In this document: positions 47,094 through 57,790 of the stretch, piece after piece | Numbering within the stretch: the first letter of the stretch is position 1 | Layout: every line of letters begins with the position of its first letter | Source of the DNA: Cyclaneusma minus | Taxonomy: Eukaryota; Ascomycota; Leotiomycetes; Marthamycetales; Marthamycetaceae | Reading direction: 5' to 3' | Assembly (NCBI GenBank): GCA_037179335.1 | Contig: JAKZHN010000061.1 | Location: forward strand, 1 to 64,000 | Length of the DNA stretch: 64,000 nt | Notes under the pieces: generated by a model | Told to the model about the DNA's origin: nothing | What the model saw: the letters and a program-made list of their open reading frames with translations, nothing else | Database searches by the model: none | Program-made: the position numbers and the translations under genes

Positions 47094-48011
47094 TTACTCA
47101 TCATCGAAATTACCAAAGATCTCATGAATTCTCTCGTTGTAGGGTGAACCCTCGGGACAGTATCGAAACCTCAACAGCGTGTCTATTTCTTCTGTCGGCT
47201 GAATATGTCGCCAGCATGATGAATGTTGGCTTGCCCAAGCCTCTAGCTGGTTGAAATCACGGCAGAGTCGAGGCTGCCCAAAGCCCGAATTTCCTGCATG
47301 CTCGAAGGAGGTGTAACGTGGTGTATCATCAGCGAAGCAGATGGTGTCTTGCAAAAGGCTTTCTAGACAGTGGGTTGCGTGGAAGAAGGGCCAAGACAAG
47401 GGTTTGTCGTCTCTGAGCTCGAGTAGTGTTGAACGAAGAATTCTCTGGACTTTTGTTACTCCCTGCTCGTGATTGGCAATGTTAAGGGCAGTCGATACTT
47501 ACGAGGCAGTGGATGCTGTGATAGGCACTGATGAAATAAATGCCTTTGTTGTTGTCCCAAGGAAATGGCTGTGCTTCCGGTAGTCCCTTTGACTTTGCGT
47601 ACTCGTTACTGAGAGCAACTGAGCCCACGTCGTACCTCAGCGCATTCCAGCTCTGCTCCGCGACGATCTCGTCTGGATCATCGTATCTTCCTTGATATTC
47701 GAATTCTCTCAAAGTGTTCCAGGTCAAACCGGCTAGGGCGCACCCATCAGTATGCAATAGAATATTTAGCTATTCCACTACGTACCAAATTTTGTTGGAG
47801 ACTGAATGTCGTGCTCAAAATGTCTAGAACTAAGGGATGACAAGCTGAATAGTACATTGCATAGCACTGAGCAAATGAGAACTCCGAGCAAGATTCTGGT
47901 CTGAGTGACAGAATACCTGCGCCGTCTTGGTATATCATGCTCCAGCTCCTCGTCTCCGTCGCCTTGGTTATCAGCAGAATCTACCCGTTGATACTTTGGT
48001 TCCGACTTCAT
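47094..48011 (-). CDS. UstYa-like (DUF3328) oxidase
   Basis: UstYa-family proteins are membrane-anchored oxidases that modify peptides and other secondary metabolites in fungi. Three exons, 47786-48011, 47503-47732 and 47094-47444, join in frame to 268 residues, a typical size. An acidic/basic cytosolic head (ELEHDIPRRRR) precedes one membrane helix (TRILLGVLICSVLCNVLF). Both metal-binding HxxHC motifs are present: HSIHC just before intron 2 and HATHC, followed by CLESLLQDTICFADDT. The gene looks intact. Neighbours are a short secreted peptide gene (750 bp upstream, same strand) and other accessory enzymes, so a small metabolite cluster is possible, but no synthase is seen in this window. Confidence 0.9.
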
Positions 48012-48759
48012 TTCGAAGGACTTGCAGATAGCAATGATTGGAGCATATAGATCGGATCGTTTCTTGACTCCAGTAGTCAGTTGGAGATTTCAGCTCGAGT
48101 TCGAAAGAACAGGATCAATGACACAGGCGACACAAGCTTGGCTGTGAGATTCCAAGGGTCAAGGCTGACTAGAGCAATGGGTAGCAGTTTTGCGTGTACG
48201 AGGCTTCAGCTCGTGTTCTGCGTATCCTCCACAAGAATCTGCAACATCGTCCACTAAAAAAGGTCTAATCTTAACTTATACACAAATACGCCACTTATCG
48301 CACCTGAATCCTACATGAATGACGATGGCGAGATGTGGTCACTACTATTCAGCCTTCTTGACACGCTCACATGCCTGATCCAATAGTCGAGTCTTTGTGC
48401 TTCTACCACCCCAATCATAGCATCATGTTACTCAAGCCTCACTTATCTTCACATTTGAAGCTTTTGAAAGACCCCAAATCTGTTCGGTTGTCTCAAATTA
48501 AATCCATCTCTCCCTCTGTCAGATTTCCGAGACGCTGCCGCCTTGTAAAAGCATCACCAAGTCCAGACAACACCAGATCCTAGCAGCATCGATGACATAC
48601 TACTCAAAATGAGGCCCACCAAGCTCCTAACCTCCGGAAGGAAATTCAGAAATAAACATCACTGTCCGCATTGCAGCTGACCCAAGGTTGTGGAGGAAAC
48701 GAGCGGCCTAGACACGATGCAGAGCCTCTTGCAAATATGGAGATGCGCAGAATGTTCTC

Positions 48760-49003
48760 CTACACCGCAATTGGTCCCGATTTCGTGCCGTGCATGACCA
48801 TTGGAGCCGGTGACTCTGGGATCTCGACAGGTGTAGGGACTAAGGTAATGATGACAAAGGATACGGGTTAGCCTTTTGATTGTGTATGGGATTGGGACAG
48901 AAGAATCTTGGGACGAGACGAAGAAATCCAGTCATGTACCAGGTATAGCAGCCGCAAAAGCCAGAGACAGGAGAAAGAACATGCTTGGGATGATGAACTT
49001 CAT
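48760..49003 (-). CDS. tiny secreted peptide, candidate
   Basis: Exon 1 (48940-49003) encodes MKFIIPSMFFLLSLAFAAAIP, a textbook signal peptide. A GTACAT...GGCTAACCC...CCTTAG intron of 100 nt follows, and exon 2 (48760-48839) adds a Pro/Glu-rich tail ending in TAG. The product is 47 residues, with about 27-29 left after cleavage. It has no cysteines and no dibasic repeats. The clean splice signals argue for a real gene; its function is unknown. Because it neighbours a UstYa-like gene it could be a precursor peptide, but it lacks the repeated KR-flanked cores of known ustiloxin-type precursors. Confidence 0.5.
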
Positions 49004-49277
49004 GGTGCTGGAGAGAGAATTGGTTTCTTGGATATCAATGGTGGAGATGTCTCGAGTGGTGGCTTCAGCTGATTCTGGGGCTGGGTTTGTTTTGGAACTA
49101 GGGAAAAGCCAGGCACGCCACTGGCTTGTTATATGCCAGTGAATGAGGCTCGGCACTGGTCACCTGGTCGAATAAGTTGGAGGAATGATAGGCAAAAGCC
49201 GCGCGAATCCGTATTCCCTTCATGGTGATGATACTGCTGTTCTATCTGAACCCTCGTCCCGTCCAACCTTGTGCCTA

Positions 49278-49943
49278 TCACTTTCCCTCATCAATGACCT
49301 CGTGAATCATGTACGATGGATGCTTCGGCAGCTCCGTCATCCCCTGATTGGACATCTTCCTCGTCCAGTCAAGTCCATAGTTCCACCACAGCTGTCTTTC
49401 CGGCGTAAACGACGGTGTATCCAGGTCTTGGCGGTCCAACGTTCCAAGCACAATATCAAGCATGTCTGGCCATTCACTCGGCATTGGAGACACGCGGTAT
49501 GCCAAGTTGGTACCACATCGTCCACAGAAGGAGCGAAGACGACCTTCGGAGGATTTGTAGAATGTCAAGAAGGAGTCGCTGCTCAAAGGGCCGGGCTTGA
49601 AGAGATCTTTGGCGTCCAGCCATTCGTTTCTCTTCTCGGTGATTGCCTCACCCACCTTGGAGCGATCGAGTGACGTTGCTTCAGAACGGAGGACGACGGA
49701 GGCTGTCACCATGTCGATCGGAGTACAGATCCATGAAGGAAGAACAGAGCCAGTCGCGCGGCGACAATCATTGCAATGGTCGGTACAGACGAAAGGTAGG
49801 GAGACTTGATTGGAGGAGGTCGAAAAAGGATGAAGAGGGCGCTTCTCGAGCTCAGGGATTGAGATCTTGAACCGGATCGCTCCGCAATTGCAGCCACCAT
49901 TAGCGACGAGGGGAGAAGACGGAAGAGGCATTTTGTAGCGCAA
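49278..49943 (-). CDS. GFA/CENP-V domain protein
   Basis: A single-exon gene of 218-222 residues in the glutathione-dependent formaldehyde-activating (GFA) superfamily, zinc-binding proteins linked to thiol or aldehyde handling. The zinc ligands are all visible: GGCNCGAIRF near the N terminus, CTDHCNDCRRATGS in the middle and FCGRCGTNLAYR near residue 145. A C-terminal block with WNYGLDWTRKM follows. The start may be ATG 49943 or, more likely from the family N terminus, the one at 49931 (MPLPSSPLVANGG). The actual substrate is unknown. Confidence 0.9.
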   Translation of the reverse strand: MRYKMPLPSSPLVANGGCNCGAIRFKISIPELEKRPLHPFSTSSNQVSLPFVCTDHCNDCRRATGSVLPSWICTPIDMVTASVVLRSEATSLDRSKVGEAITEKRNEWLDAKDLFKPGPLSSDSFLTFYKSSEGRLRSFCGRCGTNLAYRVSPMPSEWPDMLDIVLGTLDRQDLDTPSFTPERQLWWNYGLDWTRKMSNQGMTELPKHPSYMIHEVIDEGK

Positions 49944-49959
49944 GATGTGATGTCGGTGT

Positions 49960-50938
49960 CAGGGATGAACGAACGCTCAATCCGAAGTATTTATTGATGC
50001 ACTTTGAGCACGGAAGGTGACTATCGAGCTTGCGACTTTGTCACCTTCCAGTTTCGCCCCCACTCATGCCGCAGCAACGAACCAACACCAACACCACCCC
50101 ACATCAGCGGGGATGACCGATTAATGTTGCAGTGTTTCCGATATAGCCAAGGAATAGCTGTGGGTTCATGATCGGAGTTTCACCAACAACGCCATCCAGA
50201 AGACTTTGCAGTTCGCTGGAAGTAATATCTGCACGGTGTCAATTGCGTTTACACCCGACTTATGCTGTGTGACAGCAGTGTAGTGGTTGGCGCCTTCAGG
50301 TACCACTTACCCCTTTCCGTTCCGGTACCCTTGATTACACGATCATCAGTTGCGATACCACATCATGCGGCTGGAGGTGACTCGGACTATGCCAGAAGTT
50401 TTCGAGCCACAACAACACTAGCACTGACGGATACGCCTTCAACCGACGCCCCAGACTGCTTATCATATTATGTAGGACTATTTTTATTGGGGGCTAGAGT
50501 CTCGACCGCGAATTGGAGTCAGAAATCGGGAATGGGGGCTTTTGACCCAATGAGTTTCCCGGACCCCAAGTCTACTTCCGTTACCCAAGCTTACTTGCTG
50601 CCGGTTCACCAGATTCTCTATTTTGATCCTTCAGACCGATCTGCCGCTCCGCCCAGTGTTCAAGGCTTCTTTTTCGGCATTTTCTCGAGAATGGACTGGA
50701 ATCATCCAGCTTGCGTTTCCCTGTCATCATGTTTGGTTCTGTCTTGTTATCAATAAAGATGCGGAAATTCTCCTCTGAGGCTTGTCATGCGCGTCAGTGA
50801 CTAGAATTCTCTTTAGCCTCTGCGGCTGTCCTCTACCGAATGACGACGACAAGCTATACCAGTGGCAGTACAATTTGATGGCATAGCCTTGGAAAACCGA
50901 CCATACAAGCCTCAAGTAAACTGCGCAGTCTCGCCAGA
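49960..50938. other. intergenic, divergent promoter region
   Basis: Lies between the GFA gene (-) and the rhodopsin-like gene (+). A 164-codon plus-strand frame at 50262-50756 shows no motif and is not called. Confidence 0.5.
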
Positions 50939-52349
50939 ATGTCTTATCATTTCACATTTCCATATGTCGACAGCGGCGAGTGCATGGCCATCGGAATCGC
51001 ACTGCCAGCCGTTTGCACCATCATAGTTGGTGTGAGATTCTGGATTCGAAAGACCCAGAAGACTGGGTTTGGTGCCGATGACTGGCTCACATTTGCTAGC
51101 CTGGTATACTACACTCCACTATGATAGGGAACTTTGAAGCTGATTTGAATGGCGGAAGATTTGGATCATGGGAATGGGCATCTGCTTCATCTATGGCGCA
51201 GCAAAGCATGTCATGGGTTGGCCGGGAACCCCTACTCCTCCCGACCTTACTGCAGACGAGGTTGAACATTACATCAGCCCGTCGTATGAGCTTCTTGAAA
51301 AGGTAAGCCTCCAATCCCATTCCGCTCAAATTTCTTTGTCCAGCAGCCTGACGTGTTAGATTGAATACCCTTTCCAGATATTCCTGATGCTCGCATATGG
51401 CTGCATCAAGATGAGCGTTGTCGCTTTCTATCGAAGACTCTTTGTGGTCCAAACAAACTCGCTCTTCAAAAAGACAGCTTTCAAAAGATCAAGCTTCGAC
51501 GTCGTCACGCTATTTACCCAAGTCATCATATTTCTCTGGACTTTGACCTACCTTCTCGTGATCATATTCCCCTGTGGCAAGAATATCTGGGCAAATTGGG
51601 GCTCCACGGCAGACCAACTGAGGCTTTGTCCCATCATCTTCACGGAGGAATATGGGCTGGTAATCTCGGACTTGATTCTTGATCTGCATATCTTTGCACT
51701 GCCACTTCCCATGGTAAGTATCTCAGGGACATTTTATGTCGTTCGAAAGTCGTTGACAGCTTTGTAGATATGGGGACTGTCTCTCACCACCAGTAAAAAG
51801 ATTGCCGTCAGCGGTATATTGCTTTTGGCCGCCTCGTAAGTATTTATCTATAGAACGAGTGAGCAAGGATCTGCCGCTGACGAGTATTCAGCGCTGTTGG
51901 TGCATCAATCGCAAGACTAGTGCTATACGTGGAAGTCTTGAATGCAGATCCATCAACTTTCTCAGACACTGACGAGAACTGTAAGCAAACACTCCGTATC
52001 TAGGTCAAACAGGAAGAAAACCTAACTTAGCATTCCAGTAATCCTAGCTCTCAGTCTCTGGTGGAGTCTCCTAGAATGTGGTCTTGCACTCATCGCCGCT
52101 TGCCTGCCGACATTCAGCTTTCTCCTCCGCCGCTTCAGTCTCCGCGGAGTTCTCGTCAGTGTGCGAAGCATGTTCTCTCTGAGCTCTGGGGTTTCTGGAT
52201 CGAAGATGAGTGGCGCTCATGCCACTCAGCCGACGTCGAGAGGATGGAGTGATATCAAGTCAGTTCATTCGGGTGATTCGCAAAGAGCTATGTTCCGGAA
52301 TAGCTCCATCGACTTTGATATAGAGTCTCACGCGATGGATGCAATCTGA
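50939..52349 (+). CDS. rhodopsin-like 7TM integral membrane protein (fungal family)
   Basis: Belongs to the large fungal 'integral membrane protein' family with a rhodopsin-like seven-helix fold (related to PTH11-type proteins), whose members are mostly of unknown function. Six exons join in frame: 50939-51103, 51159-51302, 51360-51713, 51768-51835, 51892-51980 and 52039-52349, giving 376 residues. Family marks are the N-terminal 'R-W-R' helix (VRFWIRK) with GADDWLTF right after, the KMSVVAFYRRLF helix, CGKNIWANW in the long loop, and DLILDLHIFALPLPM ending exon 3. The SLWWSLLECGLALIAACLP helix leads to a Ser-rich cytosolic tail. No CFEM domain is present. All introns are GT-AG and 46-57 nt, or slightly longer. 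Confidence 0.9.
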
Positions 52350-52611
52350 GGATGTCGGTGGAAGAGTAGATCAGGGATATTTCGAAGTATCAAAATTGGT
52401 TGCCTGCTTTTCCAGAATGCAAACTTGGGTTGTCGAACATCAAAACTGCGATACAGCCCCCTCGTAATCTAGAGCCACCCAAGGCTCAAGCTCTGCAGAA
52501 TCCATACTCAATACCGGCTCCGCTGCCACTAATATCGAATCTGGTCATCCTGACCTGCAACTGCCAATAGCAGTCAAGTAAATTGCCTTCCGTGACGAAG
52601 ATTTCACCAGC
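52350..52611. other. short intergenic region between convergent genes
   Basis: No feature was seen. It contains the 3' ends of the rhodopsin-like and arylsulfotransferase genes. Confidence 0.5.
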
Positions 52612-54801
52612 TCAAAGCCGATCCCACCCCCTCCCCTGCCCACTCCCCAACCTCATATAAGCATGCCTCACCCCTCCCCTCAGAAAATTCGCAACCCCAA
52701 ACACCGCCGTCGCAAGTCCCATCCCCGTAAAAAGCGGCACCAACCACGACTCTCCAAAAAGCGGTCTAGACCTATCTCCGCCTCCAAATCCCGAAAGTGC
52801 ATCCTGATGCATGGCTGGCATGGGACACATGGTCGCAGCCGCAGATGCTAAGCTCTGCTCCGTTACTCCATTTGTCGCCAAAGGTAGGTTTTCTGTTTCT
52901 GCGACCGGCGTGGTCTCTGATGTTTCGTTGGATGATTGTTGTTCTTCTTCGGATGACGTTTCATTGGATGCTTGTTTTGCTTCTGCTGGTGCTGCTGAAT
53001 GCGCAGTAGGCAGAGCAGACAGCGGACACGCATCGTCATCGCAAAGAGCAGCCAATTCCGGTCCGGGACTCCAAGTTTTCGTAACCGACGAATTGCGCAA
53101 ACCGGCTCCATTCGCAGCAACAGCTTCTGCAAAAGCCCAAGGCTGGTAGTTCGCAATAGTGATGTTTGTCTCGAAAGTATGTTTCCAGGCACTAGCTACT
53201 TGTGTGAAAGGACCAGATTTTGAAGGACCGGTGTAGATGTTCCAGCTTGTTACTTCGGTTGCGCCGTTCCAGCTCATGAAACAGCGGAGTTGAGATGATG
53301 GTGTTTTGGCGTAGGTCCAGAGATTTGGTGGAGTGAGGGGTATGCCTATCCAGTTCGATTTGAAGGTTCGGTAACTTTGGATCCAGGGGGCTTTGGCGTA
53401 GGCGATTAGTGTTCCGTCGGAGAGGTGCTCGGTGATGAGGGCTTTGGCGCCCCAGCCAACGAAGACGTTGCTGTTTGGCATGGTTTGCATTGAGCCTTGG
53501 CTCATGGTTAGGAAATCCTCCTCGGGAGCATGGAACTGAGATACTAAGGCGGCGGTTCTGGAGACGTAGTTGACGAGTACGGTTGCAGCATATGATGTGC
53601 TCGATATGTTGGACTGGCCGTTGGCGTTGTTGTTCATGAAGGATATCACACAGTGTGTGTCGGTTTCCTGCCGTTAATGTCAGTCGAATTCGGCTTTTTG
53701 AGTAAAGAAGAAATCGAGCGCAGCGAGGCACGGGGGTCTGGGGGCTGGCCCCCAGGAATATAAAGAAGCCACAAGACAGCAGCAAAAAAGTGGCTCCCTA
53801 CCGAGATCCATCGTGCATCGTGCTGTCCCATCATCTCAAAATCGATTATGGTAAAGTTGGAGTCTGGCGCATTCGAGAGCCGCCACATGATTTGTCCATC
53901 AACGCCAGAGATCTTGTACAAAGCGTTTGTATGTCTCGAGCTAATGAGATAATCGCCGTCCGAATTCTTGTCCACGCTGTTGATGTGGAAATAGTCATAG
54001 CCCTCGAATCTGATGTCTACCCCTGCCATTTTCTCCCGCTGGACAGAGCTTCGATCGAGTGGGATGTGGTCGGAAGAGTGCCATTCGAAGGTAATCCGGT
54101 TTTCCGAGCCTGAGATGTCTACCTCGCGGAAGATGGAATCCTGTACCCATCCCAATCCTTCTGTCACATTTGACTGCGTGAGATCGGCTTGCAACGGCAC
54201 ATATGTCGTGCATATTACCGCGTTTCCGTTGTGGACTGTTCGGAATTCGTGCATGTCGGAACCTCCAGGTAGCTGGATTGCCCTCACGATCTGGTAGTGT
54301 TCGTTGATGATAAGTCCGTAGCCATGGGAGTATTGGCCTGGCTGCATGCCTTGGTGAAGGCATAGATGTTTTCCTGAAACTCCTTGGTAGTCGCAGACGT
54401 GCAAGCCAAAACTACTTCCTGGTATGAATCCATCTGCTCCGCCATCCCACACAACCTGCTGTAAGTGGTTGGTCAGCATAGATCTTATTCTAGCATTTTA
54501 TTGTATTGCGTACCCCGTGACTGTCATAGATAGCAGGCCTCTTATTCGGCGTCCATAGTATGTGACCTGGGCTGATCAAGTCCTTCTGGACCTCGACTAT
54601 GTTTAGAGGAGGCGCCCGAACATCAGGTCTCTGGACATGTCTCAGTCAACACGCTTTCCTCCAGAGGCAAAGATCACATACAGAGTGAAACGGAGGCGGC
54701 TTTTCCCCTGCTATATCGAGAACAGACGATGCAGCTTCCGAGATGCCCACGAGAGCGCAGATAGCTCCAAGGAGAACAGGAGCACCAAAGAGAAAGAACA
54801 T
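52612..54801 (-). CDS. arylsulfotransferase (ASST)-family secreted protein with C-terminal membrane anchor
   Basis: Four exons join in frame, 54682-54801, 54514-54630, 53802-54458 and 52612-53667, to 649 residues. Exon 1 (MFFLFGAPVLLGAICALVGI) is a signal peptide. Exon 2 gives RPDVRAPPLNI and IYDSHG, and exon 3 VVWDGGADGFIPGSSFGLHV, GQYSHGYGLI, DMHEFRTV and DYFHINSVDKNSDGDYLISS, followed by the IMWRL motif: the beta-propeller repeats of fungal ASST-like proteins. Exon 4 completes the propeller (NVFVGWGAKA) and adds a Ser/Glu/Asn-rich linker and a final hydrophobic helix (LVPLFTGMGLATAVFGVANF), which suggests membrane anchoring. Catalysis in this fungal family is unproven. Intron 3 carries a repeat module (see separate entry). 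Confidence 0.88.
53668..53801 (-). repeat. intron 3 of the arylsulfotransferase gene: introner-like hairpin module (copy B)
   Basis: This 134-nt segment is a complete spliceosomal intron on the minus strand: GTAGGG donor, CGACTGACATTAACGGCAG branch and acceptor, phase 0. Its middle contains CCTGGGGGCCAGCCCCCAGA followed by CCCCCGTGCCTCGCTGCGCTCGA, nearly identical to 20508-20560. The palindromic core gives a strong hairpin. Introner-like elements with stable folds are known from several fungi. Confidence 0.8.
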
Positions 54802-57114
54802 GCTGAAGAGCAGCTATCTCACATGGCTTGCGAAGTAGTAAAAAGATGAATGATACGATTATCGAGATCTGGTCAAGACAACATCGACTTCGTGCGCCAC
54901 ATGACATGGGCATTCTTGGAAAGCAAGGGGCGGCTCGCGATGCTTCGAGCCACTCGACCACGAGCAATTGCCACGAGGAATGACATTTCGATCTTATCGC
55001 AGCTGATGAGTCTTTCGTCAAAAAAGTCGTCTAGAAGTTGAAGATTCGAGAGGACTGGATAAGAGTGAGCACACTTCGACCTGGAGTTCAGTAGTGCCTG
55101 TGTGACGGGTCGGATTTGGCTCAGGTAGCAACCAATTCACTCACCATCCATGGCCGCGGAAAGGTAAACTGACAGATATTCCAATCCGCTCAAACTTTGC
55201 AGTAGCTTTGTGGTTTTGGCATGTTTCCACCATCGGAAATCGGCACGTCCGTTGACCGTTGCAAACCCGCAGCAGTCTTAAATCTTCGGACTGGAATGCA
55301 TTTGAATCAACGAGGAAAGCACCTTGCGAATCTCCACCCAAAGAGCTCTTCGTGACCAGGGATATTCTCATGCACGTGCTCTGAAGCCTCATCACATGCT
55401 TCTCAAACGCAAGTGAAAAGACGTCGTAATCTCCTTGCATCCGTCGGCTTCCATGCTTTCGAACTGCTCTATCGTGAACGACTTTCGAGAAATCGATCGT
55501 GTGTTCTTCGAGCCCAAAATCAACAGCATCACGAAAAGCTCCTCAAATGCAGGTGAAAAGACGCTGTGAAACCATACTAACATCTGATGTCTCTCATGCT
55601 CCTCAACTGCTCCGACTTTCGAGACGAAAAGAAATCGCTGTCATCCAATCCCGAAATCCTCAAACGGCGATATCACCGAGATAACAACCGTGGTGGCAAA
55701 GTGCCAAAGAATAACAAAGATAGATTCTTCACCTGTAATCTCTCTAGGCAGCTGTCTTGAGATTCACGACCATCATGCCCGAACATCGATGAATAGACGT
55801 CGTTTGTGCTTCACCCACATCGTGCGCACATAGCGTGCATCTCGCAAACTATGAAACAAGTACACAAACACCCACCAAATTCCCAACTAAGAGAGCAAAT
55901 CCAGTGGCCGTCGAATCAAGGATAAAAATTGACTCACCGTTGTCAATGCCTACCCCAAGGGTCTGTGGGATTTCTCAGTTCGACCACAAACAGCTCGCAG
56001 CGATCGCAAGCAACATTCCCTGGTTCTTCTCCTGCCTTCTCACAATAAGAAGCATCTTGGGTTGTTCAGTTTCTTTCCGCATTTATCTTTCGTGCCTCTA
56101 ACTTCTAAAATGTCTTGGAGCGAAAAAGACCATTGACGGCATCGAAACGTGAAATGCGTGGCTTATCCGTTCCTTTCTGCAACTAACCTGCAGCTCTGAC
56201 GCCCCGCGCCACAGAGTCCAGAGAGAAAATTACGATGCAGCATTGCAAATCCAGTTCGAGTCAAGTAGGTATACAATCCCAAATTGCACATCCTAATCCA
56301 TCAAAGGGCAGTCTGGCGGTGTTGGTAGGGCTAGGAAAAGCCACCAGGGGAGAAGAAGCAAATGTCGCAGCTGGCAACCACTTCGGTCCTCGCAAGGAAG
56401 GGGATTTTGATATATAGACTGTTTCTTTTCTGCGGAATTCTTTGATTGCCAAGGCGTGGCTTTGTGACTGGGTGATTGGGTAAGGTAGGTGGGGTGGGCG
56501 GGACGTGGTTTGGTGGTTGATGGTTGAAGGGTGGGTGGTGAAGGTGTATCGTGGTTGAGGATTCGCGGGACTGAAGATGGATGGGAGCGGGAGGCAGGGA
56601 AAGGCAGTTAGGGTGTGCGGGAATGGAGAATGAGGACGAGTGGTTGTTTGAGTTGAAGACTGGGGATGTGATGCGGAGCGGCCTGAATTGTTGTGAGAGG
56701 CGAGCAAGGGTGGAATAGCTGGGGATGTGTCGACTTGCTCGCATCATCCAAGAATGATGGAAAGCAGGCCAGCAGTTCTTCTCTATTCCACCTATCCACA
56801 CACCTGTGCTCCACAAGGCGTACCCCCGTTGGAAATTGATGATTGATTGATGATTGACTGATTAGATCCTAGACTACCCACCCCGTATTCCATACTGTTA
56901 GCAAGGCTTGATTGCCGAAGCCAGTCGTCTCTGCAGTTGGTACAGAGCAGGTGTGGTCGGTGGACATGTTGAGAAGGGGAGATGTTGGTACGACGGGCGG
57001 GTAGAGGAATCATGTTCGAAGTCGTAGAGCAGAAATCCTGCTGTAATCGCAGAATCATCAAGTGATCGACAACCAACTCAGTCCCGGCCGCCCGTCTCAT
57101 CACCCAAGTCAGCT
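54802..57114. other. long intergenic region, no supported gene
   Basis: Frames on both strands are short and unrelated. Around 55260-55620 two diverged copies of a TTTCGAG/GAAATCGAT... CTTCTCAAACGCAGGTGAAAAGACG-like segment (near 55400 and 55540) form a direct repeat. 56450-56620 is G-rich on the plus strand with many GGTTG/GTGGTG words. Confidence 0.45.
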
Positions 57115-57790
57115 TCATCCTCCCTCGCCAACTACCTTGCTCATAATCAAATAGTCGCACTCGACCCTCACTCCATTTCGCAAGATCTTCGGACCCGGCG
57201 AGAGCTCATCAACTTCGAAGCCCAGTTTGTTGTAAAAAGCAACGCCTCGCTCGTTGCTCGTGAAACAGGTCAGCATGACTTTTTGGATGTCGGGTATCTG
57301 AGATGCGACGTGCTCGAGGAGGTGGATGAGTTTTGTTCCCAGGCCGGTGCTGTTTGGTGTTAGTTGCATGAATTCCGCAGTACATGAAGCTCACAATGGT
57401 AAGGGGCTGACAGGTAAATATCTTACCCTTGGAGTTCAGGGGTCAGATGGATCTCATAGCAGTAAATGACCGGTTCGCCATCTTCGGAAGTAGGCATGAA
57501 GGATGTAAATCCAGCAATAGTATCGTTGTGCCTGACCAACAGGTATTTCAAGTCAAGCAGCTTCATTTCTGAACGCTTTGCTCGAGGTTTCCAGCCCATC
57601 TTGGACCTTTTGTAATCATCTTTGCTGGTGAGTTCGACGAGGTTGAAGCAGGCGTCGAGTTCGTCTGGGAGGAGAGACGATGCGGTCTTTAGGGTGATTT
57701 CGTGGGGTTCTTGGGTTCGCGGATGCGTCCAGGTTGTCCATGATGAGCTGTCAGTTGGAAGGTGAGCATAGAACTTTGTCGTTTTGATAG
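57115..57790 (-). CDS. NAT4: N-terminal acetyltransferase NatD-like (NAA40/Nat4), 5' end unresolved
   Basis: NatD acetylates the N terminus of histones H4 and H2A. The two visible exons are 57427-57790 and 57115-57349, joined in phase 2 across a 77-nt intron with AACTAAC at its branch. The GNAT core is clear: SKMGWKPRAKRSEMKLLD, LLVRHNDTIAGFTSFM, VIYCYEIHL, the acetyl-CoA loop QGTGLGTK at the splice junction, then MLTCFTSNERGVAFYNKLGF and the C-terminal DYLIMSK typical of NatD. No ATG is available in frame before 57790. A TAG acceptor at 57791-57793 (minus strand) implies at least one upstream exon, which I could not locate. Confidence 0.8.

Noticed and set aside
47094..54801. A full secondary-metabolite cluster
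   Set aside because: UstYa-like, GFA-like, 7TM and arylsulfotransferase genes are neighbours, but no synthase, transporter or cluster regulator is visible, so a cluster is not claimed.
55141..55583. Pair of minus-strand frames (99 and 63 codons)
   Set aside because: They sit in a diverged direct repeat, share no motif with known families and lack splice signals.
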